NCBI GenBank assembly: GCA_030549335.1
Contig: CM060183.1
Location: 27,354,552 to 27,418,551, forward strand
Reading direction: 5' to 3'
Length of the DNA stretch: 64,000 nt
DNA from: Pontederia crassipes
Lineage: Eukaryota > Streptophyta > Magnoliopsida > Commelinales > Pontederiaceae
Numbering within the stretch: position 1 is the stretch's first letter; each line of letters starts with the position of its first letter. A model generated the notes under the pieces. The model was not told the DNA's origin, searched no databases, and saw only the letters and a program-made list of their open reading frames with translations. The translations under genes were made by a program, and so were the position numbers. This document shows positions 1 to 12,124 of the stretch, piece after piece.

Positions 1-382
1 CGATGGCTTGCTTCATGTTGTGAATCTTGATTTTAGTATTATTAAACATGGTCGTTATGAGTGGGCTTTAGTTGAACACTGTAGTTTATTGTGCTAAATT
101 GATGTATAGCTTAATGTAGAGTTTTATCTGTTTCGTGTAACTGTTACATGTGCATGCTGTCATAATCCGGGAAATGTGTTTTTTTTAGGGAAAATCCGGG
201 AAATGTGTTTCTTTCCAGTAAATCTTTCCTCAATGACCCTCTGTGAAAATTTGCCTTTTTTTGCTGTCTCAAATACCATAGTTTGTGCCTCCTTAGACGA
301 ATAAATCAACACAATTTACACATGTCGGCTTGGTTGCATATTTTGTATGTATTCACCAGTGATGCAATTGGGATTTTCATAG
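1..382 (+). other. intron sequence upstream of the first visible CCT8 exon
   Basis: No coding similarity is seen. The stretch ends in a splice acceptor (AG at 381-382) directly before the first recognisable CCT8 exon, so it is most simply intron. The first coding exon or exons, expected to encode roughly the first 50 residues, lie outside the window. A short direct duplication (AATCCGGGAAATGTGTTT) occurs at about 165-213. Confidence 0.75.
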
Positions 383-3300
383 GTATGAATAAGATGGTCA
401 TCAATCATTTGGACAAACTTTTTGTAACAAATGATGCTGCCACCATTGTAAATGAACTCGAAGTTCAGCACCCTGCTGCCAAGATATTGGTGCTTGCTGG
501 CAAGGCCCAACAGGAGGAGATTGGTGATGGAGCTAACCTTACCATATCATTTGCTGGAGAACTTCTACAAAATGCAGAAGAACTGATCAGAATGGGGCTG
601 CATCCAAGTGAAATCATTAGCGGCTATACAAAGGCGATTAATAAGGTTTTTCTATTACTGTCATCCTATACAACTATATGCTCTACAGTATGTTTATGGC
701 TAATGACTTCAACGCATAAATTTATTCCTTTTGATCAGACTGTTGAGATATTAGATGAACTAGTGAAGACGGAATCAGATAAAATGGATGTCAGGAATAA
801 GGATGAAGTTTCTCTGCGAATGAAATCTGCTGTTGCTAGCAAGCAGTTTGGACAAGAGGATGTGTTATGCCCTCTCATTGCTGATGTGAGTAGTTTAACC
901 TGCTATTGAACAACCCCTCAAAAAACATTCTAATGCACACCTTTCTTTGGTTCCTACTTTGGAAAATAACAAGGCGTTGCAATAATATTGTAGGCATGCA
1001 TTCAAGTTTGTCCAAAGAACCCAGCAAATTTTAATGTTGATAATGTTCGTGTGGCTAAGCTAATCGGAGGTGGTTTGCACAACTCTTCTGTTGTTCGTGG
1101 TATGGTATTGAAGAATGATGCTGTTGGATCTATAAAAAAAGTGGAAAAGGCGAAGGTGATGTATGGTCTTATCATGTTATGTGATATTTGTGGTCTTTTG
1201 CTGCGTCAAAGTTTTTTGGCTTGGTATCTCACACGACTATGATGATTAATGTGCCATGTATTATAAATTTTGACTCTTGGAAACTGGCACAAGTAATTAT
1301 TATATGTTGTTTTCTGTAGTGATGCAATCAAGATTATTGTACATTTTACTGTCTTCTAATATGTTCTAACATAATGATTCATTTCTTGGCAGATTGTTGT
1401 GTTTGCTTCCGGTGTTGATACATCTGCTACAGAAACAAAAGGAACTGTTCTAATTCAAAGTGCAGAACAGGTACTATATCTTTATAGACTTTTTTTGACG
1501 GAATCTTTAGAGAGACTTGTTTGATGGGTTGTAGATTGGATTCATTCTTTAGGCAGGCTTTCTTTAGACTCTTATGATGGGAGAATGTTATACAACATAT
1601 TTGTTTCACTTTCACATTCTCAACATTTGATATTTTGTCTGTGTGCGTGTTAGTTAAGTTTTTGAAATTTGAAACTAAAGGTTTTATGTACCATGTAGTT
1701 TCCACTTATTTATTCTTCTCTTTTATGCACAACAAATTTGCTGATGCTGCAAATCAATGAGCTTCTTATTCTACACTACTCATTTTAGTTCATTTGCCTA
1801 AGTTTTCCATTTTTTATGAGTATGGACAAGATCATAGCTTTCCAACTGTTATGCCCCTTTAGCAGATTTTGCGTTGTTACGTTTCATGTTGATTTTGTTT
1901 ATGTCTCAAAATATTACTAGTATGAGTTACTTATGGGCACTGACAATGGTTTTTCTCTTTTAAGAATTTGTCAATCCTCTTTACATATGACAGAAGGTTT
2001 ATGGAAAACCAAGTTTGGGATTGACTTACATCTCCATGTGCAGCTAGAAAATTATGCAAAAACTGAGGAAGCTAAAGTTGAAGAGCTTATAAAGGCTGTT
2101 GCTGACTCTGGCGCCAAGGTTGTGGTTAGTGGAGGTGCAGTAGGAGACATGGCTTTACATTTCTGCGAGAGATACAAGTATGATTTCTTTCTTGTCTCTT
2201 TTTTTCTTTGAAATAAAGAAAAAATACCTTTTATTTCCATTATTTTGAGAAGGGAAATGACAGATGAGAGCAATTCTTCAACATGATCTTTGTACAATAA
2301 TTACAATGTCACCCCTCTATCTGATCTTCAGCATGATGCACAATATTTTATACATGGCACCTTTCTCCCCTAAAGTCATTATTGTTGATTTGCAACCATA
2401 TGGCCCCTCAAAATGTAAGGTTCTGCCCTTTGACATGCCTATAAGAATATGCCTGACCCTCCTGATTGTTCACCATTTTTGAATGACATCTAGAATTCTA
2501 CCTCATCTGGTGGATCAATCCAACCACATCTTGATGAACCCCTGACTGACTCATTTCCTGTCTTATTTTATCTTGGCAATGGATTATTCGGCATTGGAAT
2601 TATATTTTGGGTTCATGTGCATAGTGATTTTATGACTCAAACTCTGTGCATTTATATCTTCTGGTCCATTATTGATTACTCGTCTTTCCATCATATTGTG
2701 TTAACTAGGTTGTTGATCATTTGAAAATGTTTGCCTTCTATATTATTCAATTTTATTGATGTTTAGAAATTGGAAAGAAAATTAAGTACTTTCCAAGGTT
2801 TGTCGAGTTCAGCGTGTCTTCTTCCCTGCATGTTATCTTTTGAAAACAAAAAATTAGAATCTTAAGAGGTATTTTTGTTTGACTGAAAATAAGTTTTTGG
2901 AAAGATGCCTTGCAAATAAATATTTGATGTTTTTATTTGACCTATAGAGCATAAGTTAATGTCTTGAGGAAAATGCTCCCTAGAAAAACATTTTTCCCAA
3001 GTTTGTAGATATTTTTTTGGTTTAACAGGAAAATATTTTCACTAACAAACATAGGGAAATGCAGAAAATAGTTTTTTTAGAAGAAATGCAGAAAATAGTT
3101 TCCTGATTTTTTTTGGCAAATGAACACAGCCTTCTCTAGGAGTGTTGAAAGAGGGTACTCTGACTATGTTTTGGGCCAACATGTTTTTGACACTGCACCT
3201 AACCTCAACTCCAACATGACACTGTTATTAATTTGGTCAAAATTATCATCACATGTGCTCTTAATTAGTTGTATGGAACAACATAGTGAAATTAAATAAC

Positions 3301-5631
3301 ATACATTGAATTATAGATTTCAAGGAGTGAATATAGGAGGTTCTTGAGGAATTAATCATCCAACCATTATCAGAGCTGTCCACTATGTTATTATCCATAA
3401 ATTAGAACATTGCCTATTTTATTCGTAATGTTGTAATCTGCATGTGCTATTCGTCTCTATGCTTCCTTTCATCTGAAAACAATGTTATCTCCTACTGGAT
3501 TGAATTTACATTAGAAATGTTACTAAGGACAATCTGCTGAATGCATCCATGTTGAGAGTTTACATTGGTATAATTCAGAGTATGTTGTGCAAGTATTCCA
3601 CTGACAAGCTTTTTTAGGGTTCTCTGATAAGTGGTACAGTTTTCCTATTTCAAGGATATTGGTTCATATTTTGATAATTTATTTACAGACTTATGGTTTT
3701 AAAGATAAGTTCGAAGTTTGAATTGCGGAGGTTTTGTCGTACCACTGGTGCAGTAGCTCTTGTAAGTTTGTAGCTTTACTTTCTATGTTCCCTGTATGGA
3801 TGGCGTGTGTAAGTCTCTTATGATTTATTTCATATATTTATGCAGCTCAAACTCAGCCAACCAAGTCCAGATGAACTTGGTTATGCCAACTCCATTATGG
3901 TTGAGGAAATTGGCGGTGCCAGGGTATACTTCTATATATTATATGCATCTTGTAATCTATTGTGCAGACTTCTTACTGAATTGATGTTTTTGTTGGTTAT
4001 AATTAACAGGTTACTGTTGTGAAAAATGAGGAAGATGGAAATTCAGTGTCCACGGTTCTCTTACGAGGCAGTACAGATAGTATACTAGATGACCTCGAAA
4101 GGGCTGTTGATGATGGTGTAAACACATACAAGGTCAGATTCAAAGAAAACTTTTCTTAAATGGAGTTTTTTTTCCTATACATTCGAATTTTATGATTAGC
4201 TTATTCTAATAAGCTTTTCTCACTGTTGATCAGGCAATGTGCAGGGATAGTCGCATCGTTCCAGGAGCTGCTGCAACTGAAATTGAATTAGCAAGACAAT
4301 TGAAGGAGTTTTCCTTGAAAGAAACTGGGTAGTTTTTTTTAACAACATTCTAATTTATTTGTTGTGTTTAATGTACTATTTCTTTTTCTCTCAAAAAATG
4401 TACTATTTCTTTTTCATTCTTAATCTCTCCATAGTCTAAATAATGAGCATATACTGTGGTATCCAGTTATCATAGTTGAAGTTGGATTTGTCAAACCATG
4501 ACAAGGTATTCCAATTTCTATTATGTGCTTGTTTATTTATGATTTTTTTCCTGAGAGAATAGAGGAAGACTGCCAAGTTGAGTAGACATCCTGATTCGTT
4601 TATCACCCTTCGACTTTTTTGACAGATCTTAATGACTTTTTATTTCTGTCATTTCGTGAATTATTATCAAGAGTACCCAACTGTCATCGCCAGTAGAAAT
4701 GCCATTTCGATATGCGTTGCACATTGCAGAGATTGTCCTTAATTGCGAGTTACAAAATTATCAAAATCTAGTTGCTGACTTTCTTACTTTTGCAGGCTGG
4801 ATCAGTATGCTATTGCAAAATTTGCTGAAAGCTTTGAAATGGTACCTAAGACACTTGCTGAAAATGCTGGCTTAAATGCCATGGAGATAATTTCTTCTTT
4901 GTATGCTGAACATGCTGCCGGAAATGCCAATGTTGGCATTGACCTAGAAGGAGGAGTCTGCAAGGATGTCTCGACCTTGAATGTCTGGGACCTACATGTG
5001 ACCAAGTGAGCCTCTCTTGCCTTTGTTATTTCAACTACAAATGTGGTTTATTTTTGTTATTTGCATACTAATCAAAATTATCTTCCGTTAATGTCACTTC
5101 CCATCTTTTGTGTCATTCAACAAAAATATGTTTATTTTCTCATCATTTGTTATCTTCCTAGTTATATCACAACTTTGGTTATTTTCTCTTGAAAGAAGTT
5201 TAAAGTAGCATTCTTTTGAATTTGAGATTCATAAAAGAATCCTGGTGAAGTTTCTTATGGTTTTCTTGCTGATTTTATGTATGCACGTCTTGCATTTATT
5301 GCAATCACTTTTGAACTTGGTAATAACTTGTATGTGGTTGTTATTGTAGCAATCATGTTTAATTTTGCTAGAATACTTCTGTCAACATCATTGTGGAAGT
5401 ATAAATTAAAATAATCTTGCTGGTTCTTAACAGATTCTTCGCACTCAAGTATGCTGCTGATGCTGCCTGTACTGTTCTTCGGATTGATCAGGTTTGTCAT
5501 GTTTCCACTGCATTGTTCTCATTATCTAAATCTATTCGTATTACATCACCATCTTCCTTCTACAGATTATAATGGCAAAGCCAGCAGGCGGCCCCAGGAG
5601 AGATAAACCAGCTGGCATGGATGAAGACTAA
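383..5631 (+). CDS. CCT8: T-complex protein 1 subunit theta (CCT8), 5'-truncated by the window
   Basis: This is the theta subunit of the cytosolic group II chaperonin TRiC/CCT, the two-ring ATP-driven complex that folds actin, tubulin and other proteins. Twelve exons can be joined in frame with GT..AG borders: 383-645, 739-885, 994-1155, 1393-1470, 2044-2177, 3689-3761, 3846-3923, 4010-4132, 4234-4328, 4796-5005, 5434-5491 and 5566-5631 (TAA). They give about 495 residues of an expected ~545. Visible family features are the segment starting GMNKMVINHLDKLF, the nucleotide-binding GDGAN (theta form of the chaperonin GDGT motif), the apical-domain stretch SGGAVGDMALHFCERYK, the VPGAAATEIEL equatorial motif, and the C-terminal tail PAGGPRRDKPAGMDED. 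All joins keep frame with no internal stop, so the gene looks functional. The largest intron (2178-3688, 1511 bp) holds nothing I recognise. Family assignment is very secure; exon borders come from reading splice sites and conserved protein. Confidence 0.96.
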
Positions 5632-6489
5632 CGTGAGCTTTTAGGATCCGTTATCTTTGCTGATAAATCTGCCAGTAAAATTAAGTGCTTTGTCTTTTAG
5701 AAGTTTAGATTATCAAGCGATTGTAGTAAATTTTGTCACAGCAAATAGTGCGAGTCCAAATTAACTTCTTTGCGTCCTGTTGGGGTCATCTTAAGGTCGA
5801 ATCATTTTCAACTCGGCGTCCAAATCTACACGTTAGTGTGGTAGCGAGGATATTCCTTATCATTAATGTTTTATGTTGTACGGTGTCAGATTTTGGTCAG
5901 GGTGTGTCTAAGATATTTCCAGCTGAGATTTTGTTTACTTGTGTGGCAAATTTCTTATCTTGAAAAGCTTAAAATTTGATTGTCGAGATGTTTATTTTCA
6001 GGGAAGAAGACAAACTTATTTGTACTTAGAATTATCTTATAATTTGCCTTTGGTGCTCCAAAATCTAGCATGATACATTAGCCCACTAAACAATGTATAC
6101 TCTATTAACTATCTGTTATAAATTAGCGTCAATAACGTGTGATTTTTTAGTATTACTGATAACCATGATAAAAAAACCCAATAAGTGGTCTTAGGGAGGT
6201 GAAACATAAAAAGTACCTTGGTAAAGTACGCAGTCGAGTATGTCATCCTCAACAGTTATTACCTCTGGTATCTCTCGCAAGTCATAAATTTAGTGACTTG
6301 AGTCAATGTAACGGGGGCAGAAAGTTGCGAGACAAAAGATATCCCGAAACCAAAAACATTTTTGAGGACCCTTCTCCTCTCCCATGCTCCTCTTTCTCCC
6401 CACGGCCAAACCCCCACTACCCACTTGAGTGCTTTCATCTGTATGGACGAGGCCGGGAGCATTCCCCCCGTCGAGCTGTCGCAGGAATC
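5632..6489. other. CCT8 3' UTR and spacer
   Basis: The first few hundred bases after the CCT8 stop are T-rich and fit a 3' UTR. No gene is recognised in the rest. Reading frames at about 6200-6490 on both strands show no family resemblance. Confidence 0.5.
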
Positions 6490-7824
6490 AGGAATGGGAG
6501 CTCCTTTCAGCTCAGCATGCCAGACGGCCTGGTGACGTCCTACAAGCACAAGGTCTAGTAGAAGGATTACGGATTTGAGGAGGTGCTCTACACTGTTGGC
6601 CCCAGAGGGACGGCTGCTGTGAGAGGTGGCCTTGGTTTGGTTCTCAATGAACGTGTCCGGAACCATATGCAATATTCGATTCGTCTTATACAACATGTAG
6701 ATATTTACCTAACAATCCGAACATTATCTAAGAATCATAGCAAGTCAAATTCACATAATACTTTTCATAATATTTTCAAAATCGTTTTCACATATCTATG
6801 ACTTAAAGAGAATCCTTCTCCTAATCTCTAAACATAAATAAATATTTCCATCATGTATCATCAAGTATAAACATTTTGTAGCATACAAACATCAATAACA
6901 AAGTGAAAGTCTATCGTACTTTTTAGAAACTAATATAGCATGATTTGTACTCTAGTCTATCATGATCTTAAGTCTATTAAGTCTTTAAAAAAATGTGGAA
7001 TTCTTCAAGAAAAATTATCATGACCTAAATCCCAAAAACACACATTTTTAGTCGGTTTCGTGGTTCGTCTTTGTTGGAATGAGTCCTAGCTTCTTCCTCC
7101 TCACCCTCCTGCATCGTTCATTTTTGAAGAACCTGTCTGACTTGTGCCTTCGTGCTCTGGCCGAGACCAAGGAGAAGAGACATGAAAAACAAAAATGAAG
7201 AAGGTGAGGAAGATGAAGAAGAGAGGAGACAATGGCTTTAAAGCAAGGGGTTTTGTGTTCATTAAAGTTCAAAGATCATGGCTTTGTGAATTATCACTTA
7301 GTGCAAGTAATGAAAGTGTAATGGGGGAGGGGAGAAGATCGAAACCGATCTTCTTTGGCTTATGCCGTTACACTTTCGGGCGCCCAAAAATGTTTCGATC
7401 GTCCGGTCGTGCGTCGGTTAAAGTCACCGATCGGTCATAATATCGGGCGCCCGTTCTGGATTTCGTGATATCGTTCGACGTCAGCTTAAATAAAAAGTTT
7501 TAAATTTTATAAAATTTTGGTGTGTTACAATTATATTGTTTAACTAATGTTTGATCAATTTTCATCCCGCATATCACTTTCATTTGCGTTGTTTCTCTCT
7601 TATGGCATTTGTTTCTGATGATGTTGCAGGGCAGCAGAGTTGGGTCCGGAATGACAAGAATGGGCTATGATGACATTTACCTGAGCAGCCCTGATTCTTT
7701 CTCTGAGAGATATGAGAATAACTACTTCATCTGCACCGGTTCTGCGTCCATGATGGTGCTAATTATTTTGAGTCCTAGGGATGAGTGGGGAAGAGCACAG
7801 GCTATTGAACATGGCAATCTATAA
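6490..7824 (+). pseudogene. broken PNSB2-like (mutarotase-fold NDH subunit) paralogue
   Basis: Two remnants match the first and last exons of the intact PNSB2-like gene at 8703-11045. The first (about 6490-6660) reads NGSSFQLSMPDGLVTSYK, then two consecutive TAG stops, then FEEVLYTVGPRGTAAVRGG. It parallels NGSAASLMLPSGLVTSYK and AEVLHTIV..AVVQGG of the intact gene in the same order. The second (7630-7824) follows a TTGCAG acceptor, ends in TAA and is exactly 195 bp, the same length as the last exon of the intact gene. Its segments YDDIYLSSPDSFSERYENNY and FICTGSASMMV parallel LEEFYVFSPGSEYEWYGKYAY and ICLGPSAVL. The middle exon is absent and unrelated, apparently LTR-derived sequence (about 6696-7529) fills the gap. 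It could be a lost tandem PNSB2 copy or a relic of the related NDF5-type gene; the sequence does not decide. Confidence 0.75.
6696..7529 (-). mobile_element. probable solo LTR remnant inside the PNSB2-like pseudogene
   Basis: Read on the minus strand the block starts TGTAACACACC, typical of gypsy LTRs, and it ends near 6696 in ..CA. It lies between the two pseudogene exon remnants where the missing exon should be. No coding region is recognised. I found no matching target-site duplication, so the boundaries and the LTR call are tentative. Confidence 0.4.
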
Positions 7825-8702
7825 TCAATCAAATGCTGTACAAGAAAACACACAGCTCCTACCCAGTTACTGGCTTTTCTTTCGTTTACAGAGGTTGTTC
7901 TCATTATTTCTCTAATTAGCAGCATCTGGTATTACTTCTCGGCGCAAAAGGGGCTCCAAGTTACTGGCACATTAAGCAATGTATCATAGAAGTGGTCCAT
8001 TTTTCTTTGGGGACAAATGTGCTTGACGTTTAACTAGTTCGGCATCCTGGCCATCGTTTCTCCAAGAAAACAGGAAGAAACCAAGACACTAAACACCCAT
8101 TGGTTTGAAATGGAGTTGCAGTAATTCTTGTTAAGTCAATTTCGACTCTCCTTGCCCCTCTTTGTGTAGTTTCTTGTCATTCTTCTTTTGAATTTTACTT
8201 TCCGCGATTAATTAATGTGTTGGTATTACTCTTAAATTCACTAATCAAACGAAATCCTATAGATAAACAAGAGTAAACCTGCATTACACACAGATAAGAA
8301 ATAAAATAAAATAAAAAGGAAAAAGAAAGTCAAGAACCCCGGAAATAATCAACAACAAAAGAATATAAATGAGCCCACTTGATATATTTGGCAATATTAT
8401 ACAAAGAGGTGATTTCAGTTTTTTTTACCCTTGCAAATCGGATTACTCTCATGAAATGGAAGATTAGTATGCTGCAAGGTTTCTGCAATTGCAGAACTAC
8501 ATCAAACAAGTAAAATTTAAGGAATCTGCACGTTGCTTGTTTAAGGAAACTATCTCTGCTACATCAAGTAGCAGACATTGCTATCCACAAAAGCACAAAT
8601 CCGCTTTATCCATTTCAACGCCCTTTTAAGCTAAAAATATCCTGCTCGACGAACCAAGAAGATAAGGCTCGGCTTCTTCTCATTCTACTTCCTCTGTACT
8701 CG
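7825..8702. other. spacer and upstream region of the PNSB2-like gene
   Basis: AT-rich sequence between the pseudogene's last exon and the next start codon. The last ~100 bases should include the 5' UTR of the downstream gene. I see no convincing TATA box or other gene. Confidence 0.45.
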
Positions 8703-11045
8703 ATGAGCAGCACTCATGCCATGTCTGCGAAAGCAGCAACTCCTCCCACAGCGAGTCCGCCGAGGAGGCGTCCTTCCGAGGGCTTCCATGGGAAGCACCT
8801 CCTCAACCCGCCGCGCGTCAGACGCAGGAGACGCTTCCCTGTGCTGGCTCAAGCTTCCAGCATCTCGCTGCCAGTCAATGTGGATTACCTGGAGAAGGAG
8901 TTCAGCGGCCACGGCGTCAGGTTTCAGGGCATCGGTGACAGCTGCGTCGTTAGGATGGGGCTGGAGAACGGCAGCGCGGCCAGCTTGATGCTGCCGAGTG
9001 GCTTGGTGACCTCGTACAAGCCCTCCATGTGGCATGGCGCCGCAGCTGAGGTGCTTCACACCATTGTCTCGGAAGGAGAGAACGAGGAGGCCGTTGTCCA
9101 AGGAGGGCTGTCCACAAGCTTCGACGTTGAAGGTGACGGTGGGATGCCATGGTCGCCAAGAAAATGGTCTCTCCAAAGCATTGAGGGGAGCCCTGATAAG
9201 TCTATTCAGGTTTGGCTTAGTAATGATATATATGATTTCCTGTACTTAACTTCTCTATATGTTTTCTACATATTGTCCTTAAGTAGATACTTAGTTTCAT
9301 ACAATTTTCGATAATTCATGCATTTATTTCCTGATATCAAGCACAAGTATAGTGAATTTGGTATTTTTTTTTATAAATTTGTGCAATGTTCATCAAGGCT
9401 AAATTCATTATTGCAACCAAGTTAATGTGTTTACGACTTTTTTTTTAAAAAAAACTATTATTGTTATCTAGGTAGTACTTAGTACTATTACTTATACTTT
9501 CATTAATGGAATGTATTAGTTGTTTAATACTTTTGTATCTTAAATAAGTGTGTAATTTCATATTCTTCATGAATATTAATTTTTTTGTCATTTAATTTTT
9601 ATTTGATACATAAACTCTATGAATTCACACTTAGGTTTTGCAATACGATCAGCCTTAGAAAAATTGAGCTTGGAACTCTTGAACTTAGAACATTGAGCTA
9701 GACATCCATGCATGGGGAATTTGGTCAGATAAAAGGAGCTTTTTTTGGGTGTAATCATCACAAAGGGTCAGATTAGACTACACAATTTGGTCTGTTGTGC
9801 TTACACTTCCAATTACAACTAATAAAATGCAGAACCCAATTCCAGGTGCAGCTAGTATCAGTTGCCCCAGGAAACATGGCTGAAGTCAAATGCACGGTCA
9901 CTCTCCGGCAGGATCTCCTCGGTTCAGAGCTGAGCATTGTTAATCCCGCATCATCTGCACTCAAATTGTCAGGATCCTTTATGACCCATCTGAAAGTGAG
10001 CACACCAGATGCTACTTATGCCGCTGGGTTGCAAGGCTCAAATTATCATGGCAAGCAACCATTGATATCAGAATTCAGCATCATTCCACCAGATTTCAGC
10101 AGAAGAATTCCTTCCAATTCCGACCAGTCATGGACCAAGAAAGCACTTCAGATTATGTTTTCGAGTTTGGGAGGGGCAGATCAGAAGGAAAGCCAGGGGA
10201 GAGATGAAGAATCAGAAGAAGGAGAGGAAGATGATGATTACATACGTCTGACAGAAAAAATGAGCAGAATATATACCAATGCACCGAGGGACTTCACAGT
10301 GATTGATAGGGTAATGTTACCAACCTCCTTCAGTTACCATTTCAGTTTTACTTCGCTTTTCTTTTGTCCGCATATTATTCAAATATGTAATGATATTTAC
10401 TGATCTATACATGAGTAAAATCGTAAGCAATAAGTAAAGCACAAAAGAAATCACCAATATGATAAACACTTAGAGAAGGAAAAGAATGCACCTGCTAAGA
10501 ATACAAATTGCCGGGAAATAAGAGTTCATCTGCACTATAATTAAGTTAAATAATGTGCATATCCTCTCAGAGAAAGAACTTGAAAATCAATATGTTCTAA
10601 AAATCTGAGATTTGGCATACTTTTGGATGAAGAGTATTGAACTACAGTAACTAATATTCCTTGTATATAGGGAAGAGAAAACTGAAATGGAACAAAGATA
10701 AAAGGGTGTAGGAATCAAAATGAATAAATCTGACTCGTGAGATATTTATTTTTGTCGACATCCAATAAGTTAAGCTATAACATCATCAAAATAAACAAGC
10801 TGCATTTTTATTTCCATGAACTGATATCATCCTTCATTTCTCTACCCCAGGGAAAACGAAATTCAGTTGTTATCCGAAGGAGTGGACTTGAAGAATTTTA
10901 CGTTTTCAGCCCAGGATCAGAATATGAATGGTACGGAAAGTATGCATACATCTGCCTAGGTCCATCGGCAGTTCTGACACCTCAATCCATAGGTCCTGGA
11001 TGTGCATGGCAATGTGCACAGTTCTTGTACAACCCAAATCTGTAA
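8703..11045 (+). CDS. PNSB2: photosynthetic NDH subunit of subcomplex B 2 (PNSB2/NDF2-like), chloroplast
   Basis: The product is a galactose-mutarotase-fold subunit of the thylakoid NAD(P)H dehydrogenase-like complex, subcomplex B, which supports cyclic electron flow around photosystem I. Three coding exons join in phase 0: 8703-9209, 9846-10310 and 10851-11045 (TAA), giving 388 aa. Residues 1-~50 are rich in Ser, Pro and Arg and look like a chloroplast transit peptide. The conserved block ISLPVNVDYLEKEFSGHG and the segment LPSGLVTSYKPSMWHGAAAE follow in exon 1; exon 3 has GLEEFYVFSPGSEYEWYGKY. Family members are thought to keep the fold without epimerase activity (known of the family). An acidic stretch, DEESEEGEEDDD, lies at about residues 289-300. 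The ATG at 8703 is the first in frame and leaves room for a transit peptide. A broken paralogue lies 0.9 kb upstream. NDF5 is the nearest alternative; PNSB2 fits the N-terminal block better. Confidence 0.88.
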
Positions 11046-12124
11046 GAAAAAAGATGAGAACCTTGGCATGCTTTAAGACTGATGATGTGAAGAAAGATTT
11101 TTTGTCAACATAGCAAAATTACACGCAGAAGACTAGCTCCTTTATGGTTGTCATTTTGCATACTCACAAGTCCAAAAGCAGAATGTCTCCTTTTGCTATG
11201 TCAATTGAAAAATAAATGAAAGAATCAATCATCAACAGGAGATGAAATAATTGGTATCGCTGACAAAGTTATGAGCGCATTCTTCGAACCTTTTTTTTTT
11301 AGAGGGGCATTCTTCGGACTTAAATAAAGATGTTGAGAAAAAGTCGTTACTACTCTGCATTTTGCAATGCCTTGATCTTGAGTTTAAATGGAAGATAGAT
11401 TCAGAAATCAGAACACCTTGGCGGCTTGGCCAGCTGAGAGAGGAACATAACAAGAAAGCACACACCACATATAAGGCATCCTGGACATACTGGATTTAAC
11501 TGGATCAACTTTTATAAATGTTTTTTGAGAACTTTATAAATGTGAATGTCACTAATCCAGTTTGTTGATGCATTTATCTTTCTGGTCAAGTTACTTATAT
11601 TACCTAATAAATGGATAAAAAATGGCACGATATATCAAATCAAATGTGTTTTTTGAATAAATATCCCAATGCCGAAAATGTTTTTTTCCTGTTTTTTCCT
11701 CTCATTCTTGGGTTCCCGATTTCCTGGCATCATCATTTCAATTCCACGGAAAGATAACTTTCACGAAACTTATGTCAAACAATCCGGAACAATTGGAGCA
11801 TGAATGGTGAATGAATAATCTTACTGAAGAAATAATCCATATAGACAACTCCATCGCAAAGGAAACTCCAGAGAAGCAACTTAGAACCAGCATCCACCCT
11901 AAACTTGCTTATGCTCAATCGAAAAATGGTAATTGCAAGGTTCTAAATACTTTGAATTCGGCGCAACAGTTTTACATCCTAGTAATATATAACTCAGGAC
12001 ACACTAGAACTTAAAAAAGAGTTGGGTACAAGCATAAACCATGTAAGCCAGACCCAGTGCCGTTAACTAACACAAGATGAAAGGTTCACACAACAAGCCA
12101 ACTCACTATGTAACGTATTAAATC
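11046..12124. other. convergent 3' intergenic region
   Basis: This is the shared 3' flank of the PNSB2-like gene (+) and the KASH gene (-). It presumably includes both 3' UTRs. No further gene, RNA or repeat is recognised. Confidence 0.5.

Noticed and set aside
6259-6696. 145-codon minus-strand frame
   Set aside because: It runs antisense through the PNSB2-like exon relic and shows no family resemblance.
8716-9249. Alternative frames over PNSB2 exon 1
   Set aside because: They overlap the frame with conserved PNSB2 protein and have no support of their own.
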